From positions 35,755 to 99,754 of the forward strand of contig DATGLM010000037.1 of assembly GCA_035294125.1 (NCBI GenBank): 64,000 nucleotides of DNA. Direction: 5' to 3'. Position numbers and translations under genes: made by a program. The notes below the pieces were generated by a model. The model made no database searches. It was not told the DNA's origin and saw nothing but the letters and a program-made list of their open reading frames with translations. The DNA is from CADDYT01 sp035294125 (GTDB taxonomy: Bacteria > Chloroflexota > Ktedonobacteria > Ktedonobacterales > Ktedonobacteraceae). The number at the start of each line of letters is the position of its first letter. Positions within the stretch are counted from its first letter, which is position 1. Of this stretch, positions 8,732 to 16,117 are shown piece after piece.

Positions 8732-9163
8732 ATGAGTAGCGACGAACAGGAAGCAACAGTAGAGCAACAGGTGCGGGTTATCAAGCCACATCAATTTGAC
8801 GCCAACACGGCGCAAACACCGGGGATGCAGCGTGTGGCAGCGGTGTCCAGGCAGTTAGCGGGTTCGCAGGGTCTCTGGGCAGGGATCACAGTTGTTGCTC
8901 CAAATGTTGCCAGTGGCATTCACCATCATGGAGAAACTGAGACCATCATCTACGTTGTCTCAGGCCGTGCGAAAATGCGCTGGGGTGATGGGATGCGGTT
9001 CGAGCAAGACGTTGAGCCGGGCGACTTCATCTACGTGCCGCCCTTTGTGCCACATCAGGAGATCAATCCATCACCCGATACTCCCTCACGGTGGGTCATT
9101 GTGCGCAACTCCCAGGAACCCGTCGTCGTCAATCTTGAACCGTTTGACGAGGTACAGTCCTGA
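8732..9163 (+). CDS. cupin-domain protein
   Basis: A 143-residue single-domain cupin. Motif 1 (G-I-H-H-H-G-E-T-E-T) supplies the metal-binding His-His-Glu set near residues 67-74. Motif 2 (PGDFIYVPPFVPHQEIN) supplies the last His near 111. Such small cupins bind a divalent metal and act as dioxygenases, isomerases or binding proteins; the substrate is unknown. GAGGAGGAA precedes the ATG at proper spacing. It is followed within 10 nt by a strong terminator shared with the opposing P450 gene. Confidence 0.82.
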   Translation: MSSDEQEATVEQQVRVIKPHQFDANTAQTPGMQRVAAVSRQLAGSQGLWAGITVVAPNVASGIHHHGETETIIYVVSGRAKMRWGDGMRFEQDVEPGDFIYVPPFVPHQEINPSPDTPSRWVIVRNSQEPVVVNLEPFDEVQS

Positions 9164-9169
9164 TACAGA

Positions 9170-9210
9170 AAAAGGAGCGATGAGAAGGTTCCTTTCATCG
9201 CTCCTTTTTC
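9170..9210. terminator. bidirectional rho-independent terminator
   Basis: A perfect 10-bp stem (9174-9183 with 9195-9204) and an 11-nt loop, flanked by an A run on the left and a T run on the right. It ends both the cupin (+) and P450 (-) transcripts. Confidence 0.85.
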
Positions 9211-9220
9211 ACGATCTTGC

Positions 9221-10354
9221 TTATTTCTCAAACGTGATCGGCAAGTGCTTGACGCCCTGGAGGATGTAGCTGCTGGATGGCTGCAGCGGGATGTCGCGCA
9301 CGCGCTGGATGTTGGGCAGCCGTTCGAGCATGAGGCCGAGAGCGACTTTTGCTTCGAGCCGGGCCAGGGGCGCGCCCAGACAGAAGTGGATGCCATGACC
9401 GAAGGCGAGGTGCCGGTTGGGCGAGCGGTGCATGTCGAAGCGGTCGGCCTCAGGGAACTGCTCCTCGTCGCGGTCCGCTGAGCCAATCCAGGCCGTGATG
9501 AAATCACCCTCCTTGACCTGCTTGCCACCCAGTTCTGTATCCTTGAGCGCCATGCGGTACATGCTCTTGACGGGCGAGAGATAGCGCAGGACCTCTTCGA
9601 TGGCGTCCGGCAGCAGCTCGGGCTGCGCCCGCAGCTCCTCCATCGCTTCAGGATGGTCGGTAAGGGCGAGCAGGGCGTTGCCGAGCAAGGTGGTCGTGGT
9701 CTCGTTCCCGGCTACCAGCAGGAGGATGCAGAAGCCGAGCAGCTCCATCAGGTTCAGATGCTCATCATCGATCTGCGCTTCTATCAGGGCGCTGATCAGG
9801 TCGTTTCTTGGCTCCTGGCGGCGCTGCTCGATCATCTGATAGAAGTATTTGCCCATCTCCAACTGCGGGTTGTGGCCCGGCGTGCGCGTTTCCCCAACCA
9901 GTTCGTCCGACCAGTGTTTGAACTGCTCACGTTCCTCTGGCGGAATACCAAGCATCTCGGCAATCACGATCACCGGTAGCGGGTAGGCCAGGTCGTCAAC
10001 GACGTCCATTTTGCCTGTTGACTGTACCTTATCCAGCAGTTCGTTGACGATCTGAGTAATGCGCGGCTCCAACTGCGCAATGCGGCGCGGCGTGAAGGCT
10101 TGCGTGACCAGCGAGCGCAACTGCCGGTGGCGCGGCGGGTCGGTATTGAGCAGGCTCATTGCCAGCGGCTCCTGCTCGCCCATGTACTGCGATGAGAAGA
10201 TGCTATAATCTGTCAGCACTTTCAACACATCGTTGTAGCGAAATACGGACCAGCCCCCATACTCCTCACTGTAGGAAACAGGATTTGTTTCCCGCATCTG
10301 ACGATACCAGGGGAAAGGGTTCAACTGTCGCTCCATGATTGTGATCGAATCCAT
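9221..10354 (-). CDS. cytochrome P450
   Basis: A 377-residue soluble bacterial P450. The I-helix oxygen-activation motif AGNETTT is near residue 215, the K-helix ExxR is in EEVLRY near 258, and the heme-binding loop FGHGIHFCLG has the axial Cys at about 328. Length and motifs fit CYP107-like enzymes that hydroxylate secondary metabolites or xenobiotics using ferredoxin and ferredoxin reductase; neither partner is encoded nearby. The gene stands alone, ending at the shared terminator. Confidence 0.93.
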   Translation of the reverse strand: MDSITIMERQLNPFPWYRQMRETNPVSYSEEYGGWSVFRYNDVLKVLTDYSIFSSQYMGEQEPLAMSLLNTDPPRHRQLRSLVTQAFTPRRIAQLEPRITQIVNELLDKVQSTGKMDVVDDLAYPLPVIVIAEMLGIPPEEREQFKHWSDELVGETRTPGHNPQLEMGKYFYQMIEQRRQEPRNDLISALIEAQIDDEHLNLMELLGFCILLLVAGNETTTTLLGNALLALTDHPEAMEELRAQPELLPDAIEEVLRYLSPVKSMYRMALKDTELGGKQVKEGDFITAWIGSADRDEEQFPEADRFDMHRSPNRHLAFGHGIHFCLGAPLARLEAKVALGLMLERLPNIQRVRDIPLQPSSSYILQGVKHLPITFEK

Positions 10355-10496
10355 GAAAAACCTCGCAATCTCCTTTGTGTCTGCTTACCCCTTGCAGGGT
10401 TCTGAGACATACTATATCTTTTGAGTCAGCATATATCTATTTTACGACACAATGTCGGAAGAGTTGCAAGGGAAAAACAGGTTGTGGAGAAAAGAA

Positions 10497-10524
10497 GGGC
10501 GAAGCTGATTTCGCAGCTTCGCCC
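10497..10524 (-). terminator. terminator of the secreted Cys-rich protein gene
   Basis: A perfect 11-bp stem (10497-10507 with 10514-10524) and a 6-nt loop. On the minus strand it is followed by TTCTTTTC. It lies 35 nt past the stop of the minus-strand gene. Confidence 0.7.
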
Positions 10525-10558
10525 GCGACATCCCTTCCAGATTTCCTATAGTTATAAA

Positions 10559-12103
10559 CTACACAGCATGCGGTGTGCAAGGGTTGGGGAAGATGCCGCT
10601 GCTGGAATCGGCAAAGTACCATTGGAGGTTGGGATGGCCGTATTCGGCATCACGCCCGAAGTCGTTGGTGGTCTTGCCACGAATGTCGTTTCCTACCGTG
10701 AAGACGCAGCTTGCGCCGTGTCCTGCCTGCGCATAGAACGGGTAGAAGGTGGCACCCGGCGGAGGAACAGTACAGCCCGCACCGCTGGAAGTGCAGGTGC
10801 TCTCGGACGCGCCTACTTCTGTGTCGAAGTACATGGATGGGTAGGGGTGCTGGTATTCGTCCTCACCCGGAGCCGCGCTCACCGGACCGATGCCGTTGCC
10901 CAGCACGGAACTGATGAGAATCGAGGTAGGTGTGTTGCTTGTGCCATCCGGCCAATCTGGTACATAGGACGAGCCATCGAAGTCGAGATCGCCGCCGGTT
11001 CTGAAATCGAGGCAGCCGGGTAGTGTCGGGCCTTTGTAGCAGGGTGGATCATCTTTATCGCCATCACCACCCAGACCGGGGGTAAAGTGGCCGATTTCGA
11101 CGTCGAAGCCGATGTTGTTCTGCCCCGCGCCCCAGTTGAGGAAGTTGCCAAATTTAGCCGTCGAATACTCTGGCCGGAAGTTGTAGGGCGTCGGCGCGCA
11201 GGTGTTGACGTTGAGGCTCTGGAAGCCATTTTTCCCGCTGGCTACCATAAAGCCGGATTTGCCGGTAGTCAGATCGTCAACCTTTGTTAGCAGGCCATTG
11301 GGCGTATCCTTCAGCGTCACTCGCAGCGTATCGCCCTGATTCATCAGTAGTGTATCGGCATTCGGTGTGAAGGTGGCCTTTGTCTGATCGGTTGGTCCCG
11401 GCGGGCCTGCGGGAATCCCATTGGTTTGAATAAGCGCGAAGTTGACCGGCTCGGTGCAGTTGGGATTGCAGGTAGCGAAATTCGGGGTGCATTCCAGGCT
11501 ATCGATATTGAGCGCGGCGCACCAGTGCGTAGCATCGCAGCCAATGTGACTGATAAGTGGGTAGAAGCCGGGTGGATAGAACTGCAACTCCAGGAAGGCG
11601 CTGCCCGACGTGTTGGTATCGCCCAGGAAACGTGGCGGGTGGTTCGTATCGCTAGCAGGTGTGCAGGGCGTCTGCGGATAGCCGTTGGGATCACAGAGCG
11701 TCATGCCAAACCAGAAAGTGATGTAGTTCTCGAAGGTCTGCGTAGCGGGCAGCGGGCGCTCTTTCGGCAGCGTCACCTGCCACTGCATATTGCTGCCGGA
11801 GCCTGGCGCGTTCGAGAAAAAGCTCATCGTTGGCTCGTCATGCCCGACATAATGCCCGTTATCGTAGCCCCGGCCACCATCGTAGCCGCCAAAGTCGATA
11901 CAGGCTAGATCGGGCTTGATATCTTTCTGGATCGCGCTATCGTTGTTGCAATCCAGTCCCCCTGTGGCGGGAAATTGCGTTCCTGTCGCGTGTGCTGGTT
12001 GAGGGTTATGCGCCGAGATCGAGAAGGGGATGGCGAAAGCCGCGATAGCTAGCAGACACGCGCAGAGTGTCAGGGTGAGCTTTGAACTGATCAAACGTTT
12101 CAT
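10559..12103 (-). CDS. secreted cysteine-rich protein of unknown function
   Basis: A 514-residue exported protein. ATG 12103 is preferred over one ten codons upstream because GGGAGAGG precedes it and the protein then starts with a textbook signal peptide (MKRLISSK, hydrophobic core, SAHNPQPAHA). The mature part has about 20 cysteines, many Gly, Pro, Asn and Thr, several CxxxxC spacings, and no recognisable catalytic motif. The composition suggests a disulfide-rich extracellular or spore-surface protein. I do not recognise the family. The gene is flanked by its own terminator and a 250-nt upstream region without a gene (12104-12355). Confidence 0.7.
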   Translation of the reverse strand: MKRLISSKLTLTLCACLLAIAAFAIPFSISAHNPQPAHATGTQFPATGGLDCNNDSAIQKDIKPDLACIDFGGYDGGRGYDNGHYVGHDEPTMSFFSNAPGSGSNMQWQVTLPKERPLPATQTFENYITFWFGMTLCDPNGYPQTPCTPASDTNHPPRFLGDTNTSGSAFLELQFYPPGFYPLISHIGCDATHWCAALNIDSLECTPNFATCNPNCTEPVNFALIQTNGIPAGPPGPTDQTKATFTPNADTLLMNQGDTLRVTLKDTPNGLLTKVDDLTTGKSGFMVASGKNGFQSLNVNTCAPTPYNFRPEYSTAKFGNFLNWGAGQNNIGFDVEIGHFTPGLGGDGDKDDPPCYKGPTLPGCLDFRTGGDLDFDGSSYVPDWPDGTSNTPTSILISSVLGNGIGPVSAAPGEDEYQHPYPSMYFDTEVGASESTCTSSGAGCTVPPPGATFYPFYAQAGHGASCVFTVGNDIRGKTTNDFGRDAEYGHPNLQWYFADSSSGIFPNPCTPHAV

Positions 12104-12315
12104 GATGCAATACCTCTCCCCACGAGATCGCAAAGAACATTAAAAACGCCGGAGTTTTTGAATGAACGAAATAACGAACAGATTGTAGCAACGTGGGAAC
12201 TAACCATGGTCATTTAACCATGTAGATGTGGGAATAGAGTTGCGAAGCGGTTAAGATACAGTGATGAAATGCCCGCAATAACAGGAGAATATGAAGTTTT
12301 CTTAACCTGAGAACT

Positions 12316-12345
12316 CGCAGGTGCGCAATTTATTGCGCGCCTGCG
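12316..12345 (-). terminator. hairpin downstream of the L,D-transpeptidase gene
   Basis: A 13-bp stem with one G-T pair and a TTTA loop starts 10 nt past the stop of the minus-strand gene. No strong T run follows on that strand, so termination may be weak or the hairpin may serve mRNA stability. Confidence 0.45.
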
Positions 12346-12355
12346 GGTAGCGCCA

Positions 12356-13489
12356 TTAATAAATCAGGACGTGGGTGTACAACTGGACGAAGTTGTAGAG
12401 CCAGGCCGCGTTCGCTGTAGACATGTTGACGCAGCCATGAGAGCCGTGAATGGAGTATTGCGTGCCGCCTGGATCAAGGTGGGGGAAGTTCAGGTCGGGA
12501 CCGTACTCGGTGCGCCACCAGCTATCGTGCAGGAAGTAGCCGTTGCTGTGGAACTGCATGGCGTAGTTGATCGGCGTTGGTGGGTACCAGTCTGGTGAAG
12601 ATGGAGGAACATCCGCCTTGAACTCGGTGGGGTGCTGTTTCCCCTCGACCCACCATGTTCCCGGAGGAGTCGGCAGGTCTGGCTGACCGGTGACCACCAG
12701 GAATGCGTTAACCAGTTTGCCATTATCGTAGACGCGCAGCGCCTCCTCGTTCAGAGAGACGACGACGACCTTTGAATTCATGTAGCCATAATGCTGCATC
12801 AACTCGATGTCGGTCTTGTGAACCTGGTTATAGGGCGTTTTGTCGCTGAAATCGGCCACCATAGCCTGGAAATTGGTGAGATCCATATTCAGATCCTCGA
12901 CGGCCTGCTGGTAGTCCGCCATGGTCTGCGCCGAGGAAATTTCCCCTTGCAGCCATAACGGGCCGGTCGCCCCATCCGGGCCATACTGATAGCCCAGCGG
13001 GTAGGTGGTGTTATTGTACGCATCGTAATAAGTGTGCTGTTTGCCAAAGGCAATGGCTTCCTGCTGCAACTTATTGAACAGGTAGTTACACTCCGCTTTC
13101 ATGGCCGGGATCTGGATGGCCGCGACATGCGCGTTCAGCGTTTGCAGTGCCTTCTGGTAGGCCGCATTGCTGGTAGCGGTCTGGAGCGCCTGCTGATCGC
13201 TATTATATTGCTGCTGGTAGGTAGTAACATTCCCGTTATATTGCTGCATCAGCGCGATCCACTGTTGAAAGGCTTGCAGTTGCATAGTTCCCTGGTCTTG
13301 CAGCGTACTGGAAACAGTGGGTGTAGGCGTTGGCAAGCTCTTTGTGGCGCTGGGCTGCGCTGTTGAGCTCTGGGGCGTTATCCCGCTACACGCGCTGAGC
13401 AGGAAGAGACAGAACAACAAACCGCTTAGTACGATAGTACGCAAACGAGATTGCGATGGGGTAGATGTTAGTAATCTTGTTTTCTGCAT
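12356..13489 (-). CDS. L,D-transpeptidase lipoprotein (YkuD domain)
   Basis: A 377-residue putative lipoprotein. A basic N-terminus and hydrophobic stretch end in the lipobox LLSAC near residue 34. A Ser/Thr/Pro-rich linker, then a helical region with many Gln residues (about 70-230), precede the YkuD domain. The catalytic signature is S-H-G-C-V-N near residue 355 with an upstream His in YSIHG. The family forms 3-3 cross-links in peptidoglycan or anchors proteins. In an organism with an atypical envelope it may have a different role. It is monocistronic. Confidence 0.88.
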   Translation of the reverse strand: MQKTRLLTSTPSQSRLRTIVLSGLLFCLFLLSACSGITPQSSTAQPSATKSLPTPTPTVSSTLQDQGTMQLQAFQQWIALMQQYNGNVTTYQQQYNSDQQALQTATSNAAYQKALQTLNAHVAAIQIPAMKAECNYLFNKLQQEAIAFGKQHTYYDAYNNTTYPLGYQYGPDGATGPLWLQGEISSAQTMADYQQAVEDLNMDLTNFQAMVADFSDKTPYNQVHKTDIELMQHYGYMNSKVVVVSLNEEALRVYDNGKLVNAFLVVTGQPDLPTPPGTWWVEGKQHPTEFKADVPPSSPDWYPPTPINYAMQFHSNGYFLHDSWWRTEYGPDLNFPHLDPGGTQYSIHGSHGCVNMSTANAAWLYNFVQLYTHVLIY

Positions 13490-13582
13490 AATATCGGCCC
13501 TTTATTTCGTTCTAACCCTGTATCATCATTATATAAGTTGAGTGTCCTCTCTCTATAAGACGAGCGAGCGAGCAAGTTTGTA

Positions 13583-15448
13583 TCACCGGTAGGCTTCGGC
13601 TTGCAAATTGAATAGCTCAGCATAGCGCCCCGCCAGTTGTACCAGGTTCTCATGCGTTCCCTGCTCGATGATGCGCCCGTGCTCAAGCACCAGGATGTGG
13701 TCGGCCAGGCGCACGGTGCTGAAGCGATGGCTGATGAAGATAGCGGTCTTGCCGCGAGTAAGCGTGCGGAAACGGGCGAAGACTTCGTATTCGGCCTGCG
13801 CATCGAGCGAACTGGTCGGTTCGTCGAGGATGAGGATGCTGGCGTCACGCATGAAGGCACGGGCCAGCGCCACCTTCTGCCATTCGCCGCCGCTCAACTG
13901 CGCTCCCTTCTCAAACCAGCGGCCCAGGATGGTCTTGTAGCCCTCCGGCAGCTTCGCAATGACCCTGTCCGCCCCACTTTTCTGGGCCGCGCTGGAGACC
14001 AGCCCCTCGTTCTCCACGTCAGCGATGCGCCCCACTCCGATATTCTCCTGCGCGCTCAGGTAGTAGGTTACGTAGTCCTGAAAGATGACGCCGATATACG
14101 CGCGCAGTTCTTTCAGGTCATATTCTTTGACATTGTGGCCGCCAATCAATATCTCGCCCTCGTCCGGGTCATAGAGGCGGGTCAGCAGCTTGACAATGGT
14201 GGTCTTGCCCGCGCCGTTGCTGCCCACCAGTGCGACGGATTCGCCCGCCTGGATTTTAAAGCTGACATTGCGCAGCGCAGCCTGTGTCTCCGGGTCCTTG
14301 TCGGGGTAGGTGAAGCTGACGTTGCGAAATTCGATGTCCAGCCCCAGCCGGTCTGGATCGAGCATGAGCGAGCGTGGTTGCTCAGGCGAGACCAGCTTTG
14401 GCTCATATTCGAGAAACTCAAAGAGCGTATTGACATAGAGGTTGTTTTCATAGGTGCTTGAAATGCTGCCCAGCAGACTCTGAAAGTTCTGTCCCGTCTG
14501 CAAAGCGGCCTGTGTGTAGAGCGTCAAGCCACCCAGCGTAATGCGTCCGAGTACAGCCTCAAACGCGACGTACAGGTAGATGCCGGCGTTGGCGGCTACT
14601 GTGGCGCATGTCCAGAGGAAGCCCATCATGTAGCGGCGCACCAGAATACTTTTCTTCTCTTCATAAAATTTGTTGGCGAGCGCCTTGAACTGCGTGATGA
14701 AATAGTTGCCCAGATCGAACAGCTTGATCTCCTTGTTGAAGCGGTCTGTCGTCATGATCTGGTTGAAATACATCATCAGGCGGCGCTCCGGTGACTGACG
14801 GCGCATCAACTGGTAGCCGCGCCAGCCGTAGCGCGAACTGGCGATGAACGAGGGAATGGGGACAATCAAAGCGATGATTGCCAGCCACCACGCCAGTTGG
14901 AACAACAGGAACAGCATCGAGACCAGCGTCACTGCGGTCTGCACCAACCCGAAGGTCTGCGAAACCATGCTCACTGGCTGGGAAGTGGATTGATCGCTGG
15001 CGTTGCGCAGCTTATCATAAAATTCGGGGTTCTCAAAGAAGGCAAGATCGAGCGTGTTGGCCTTCTCCAGGATGAGAAACTGCACGCGATTGGAGACGCG
15101 CTCCTGCAAAAGCTGCTGCACGATATTGCTCAGCGTGCTCAACAGATTCGATGCCAGGCCAGCCGCCAGTTGCAACCCAACCGGCAGCCAGAGAGGGGTG
15201 AGGGTATGAAATCTGATGCCGTAGACAACACTGTCTATCACTGATCTCGTAATCAGCACGGTAATCGTCGGCATAATGCCCTGCGCAACGCTCAAAATGC
15301 CAAGCGTCGCTGTGAAGAAGGCCTGTGTTGACCAGACGAGGCGCAGCACACGCGGCAAACTGGCAAAAGCCTCGAAAACCTGCTTGAAACTGAACCCCTC
15401 ATCCAGCGTTTTCTGCTCTCTTAAAGCAAATTTATACGGCCTGTACAT
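13583..15448 (-). CDS. ABC exporter, fused permease and ATPase
   Basis: A 621-residue half-transporter. The N-terminal transmembrane domain (about 35-330, six helices) is followed by the nucleotide-binding domain with Walker A GSNGAGKTT near 407, signature LSGGEWQK near 516 and Walker B ILILDEPTS near 541, then a switch His in FISHRFS. It should act as a homodimer exporting lipids, peptides or drugs. There is no dedicated partner gene; an unrelated lipoprotein gene lies downstream. About 215 nt separate it from the divergent ilv leader. Confidence 0.9.
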   Translation of the reverse strand: MYRPYKFALREQKTLDEGFSFKQVFEAFASLPRVLRLVWSTQAFFTATLGILSVAQGIMPTITVLITRSVIDSVVYGIRFHTLTPLWLPVGLQLAAGLASNLLSTLSNIVQQLLQERVSNRVQFLILEKANTLDLAFFENPEFYDKLRNASDQSTSQPVSMVSQTFGLVQTAVTLVSMLFLLFQLAWWLAIIALIVPIPSFIASSRYGWRGYQLMRRQSPERRLMMYFNQIMTTDRFNKEIKLFDLGNYFITQFKALANKFYEEKKSILVRRYMMGFLWTCATVAANAGIYLYVAFEAVLGRITLGGLTLYTQAALQTGQNFQSLLGSISSTYENNLYVNTLFEFLEYEPKLVSPEQPRSLMLDPDRLGLDIEFRNVSFTYPDKDPETQAALRNVSFKIQAGESVALVGSNGAGKTTIVKLLTRLYDPDEGEILIGGHNVKEYDLKELRAYIGVIFQDYVTYYLSAQENIGVGRIADVENEGLVSSAAQKSGADRVIAKLPEGYKTILGRWFEKGAQLSGGEWQKVALARAFMRDASILILDEPTSSLDAQAEYEVFARFRTLTRGKTAIFISHRFSTVRLADHILVLEHGRIIEQGTHENLVQLAGRYAELFNLQAEAYR

Positions 15449-15573
15449 GCCCTGCCGGTTCCTTCTCTGTGCTCATCATTGCGTGGCTACAATCTCTGCC
15501 TGTCTATTATGCAACGTGGACACGCATGGACGCAATAGACACAACAGGATTTAGGAATCTGGTTAAAACGGGG

Positions 15574-15603
15574 TTGACAAAGAAGGAGCAATTCGTGTAT
15601 GCT
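15574..15603 (+). promoter_or_regulatory. sigma70 promoter of the ilv operon
   Basis: TTGACA (15574-15579) and TATGCT (15598-15603) are 18 nt apart. Transcription would start near 15610, giving a leader of about 500 nt before ilvB. Confidence 0.65.
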
Positions 15604-15664
15604 CTTAATACGTAAGAAATGATACTTATTTTTCCCTAGCATAGGAGCAGGAGAGAAGGTACTG

Positions 15665-15991
15665 ATGACAGCGACGGTTTACGCAGCACAGACAGCAATG
15701 GCGGCTGATTTCGCGTGCGCAAGTCGTATGCCCATGTCCTTTTCCATGTCAGCGAAGATGATGGCTCCTGCTGCATGCGGCACTCTTTCTACCGGTAGAA
15801 CCGACGTCACAACGTCGGTTTCTTTGTTTTCGCCGGTAATTTCCGTTCGCACCGTGCTCCTTCCACTTTCTGGGGTACTTATTAGCCTTCTGCGCCTTGT
15901 AGGGCTACTCGCCCTTATTGGCCTTACCGGGCTTATTGGCCTGGTAGGGCTTCTTCCAGAGATAGGCTTAGCGACACCACAGGGAGATTAA
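15665..15991 (+). CDS. Leu/Val/Ile-rich leader ORF of the ilv operon (attenuation peptide candidate)
   Basis: This 108-codon frame starts with ATG 15665 directly after a strong AGGAGCAGGAGAGAAGG ribosome site and ends 43 nt before a strong terminator. Its last 45 codons contain 16 Leu, 4 Ile and 4 Val, in runs such as GLLALIGLTGLIGLVGLL. Those are the three products of the downstream operon, so ribosome pausing here could report charged tRNA levels. The first 63 codons look unremarkable and contain the first hairpin (15799-15820). A GTG at 15854 could start a shorter 45-residue peptide but lacks a good ribosome site. The peptide itself is probably not functional. A six-codon frame (15619-15639, M-I-L-I-F-P) near the predicted transcript start is also rich in Ile and Leu. 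Confidence 0.6.
   Translation: MTATVYAAQTAMAADFACASRMPMSFSMSAKMMAPAACGTLSTGRTDVTTSVSLFSPVISVRTVLLPLSGVLISLLRLVGLLALIGLTGLIGLVGLLPEIGLATPQGD
15799..15830 (+). terminator. first leader hairpin with T-rich tail
   Basis: A 9-bp perfect stem (15799-15807 with 15812-15820) and a 4-nt loop, followed by TCTTTGTTTT. It lies inside the leader ORF, so translating ribosomes would disrupt it. It may be a pause site or a first conditional terminator. Confidence 0.5.
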
Positions 15992-16033
15992 AAGGGAGCA
16001 ACGAAGCAACCTAATCCAGAGCAGGTACCTACA

Positions 16034-16070
16034 ACGAGGACCTCCCGAAGTCGGGCGGTTCTCGTTTTTT
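16034..16070 (+). terminator. attenuator terminator before ilvB
   Basis: Arms 16034-16048 and 16051-16065 pair (ACGAG/CTCGT, GACC/GGTT with one G-T, CCCGA/TCGGG) with one internal mismatch, followed by six T residues. It sits between the Leu/Val/Ile-rich ORF and ilvB. GGGAG segments at about 15983 and 15998 could pair with the CTCCC of the left arm to form an antiterminator. Confidence 0.7.
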
Positions 16071-16117
16071 ATTCTCGCTCAAGAACAGGATCAGGTTGAA
16101 ACACGAAAGGAGTTCGT

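Noticed and set aside
13637..14461. 274-codon frame antisense to the ABC exporter
   Set aside because: Shadow frame over the conserved ATPase domain.
15994..16070. T-box riboswitch before ilvB
   Set aside because: The AGGGTGGNACCGCG antiterminator motif and specifier-loop features are absent; a peptide-coupled attenuator fits better.
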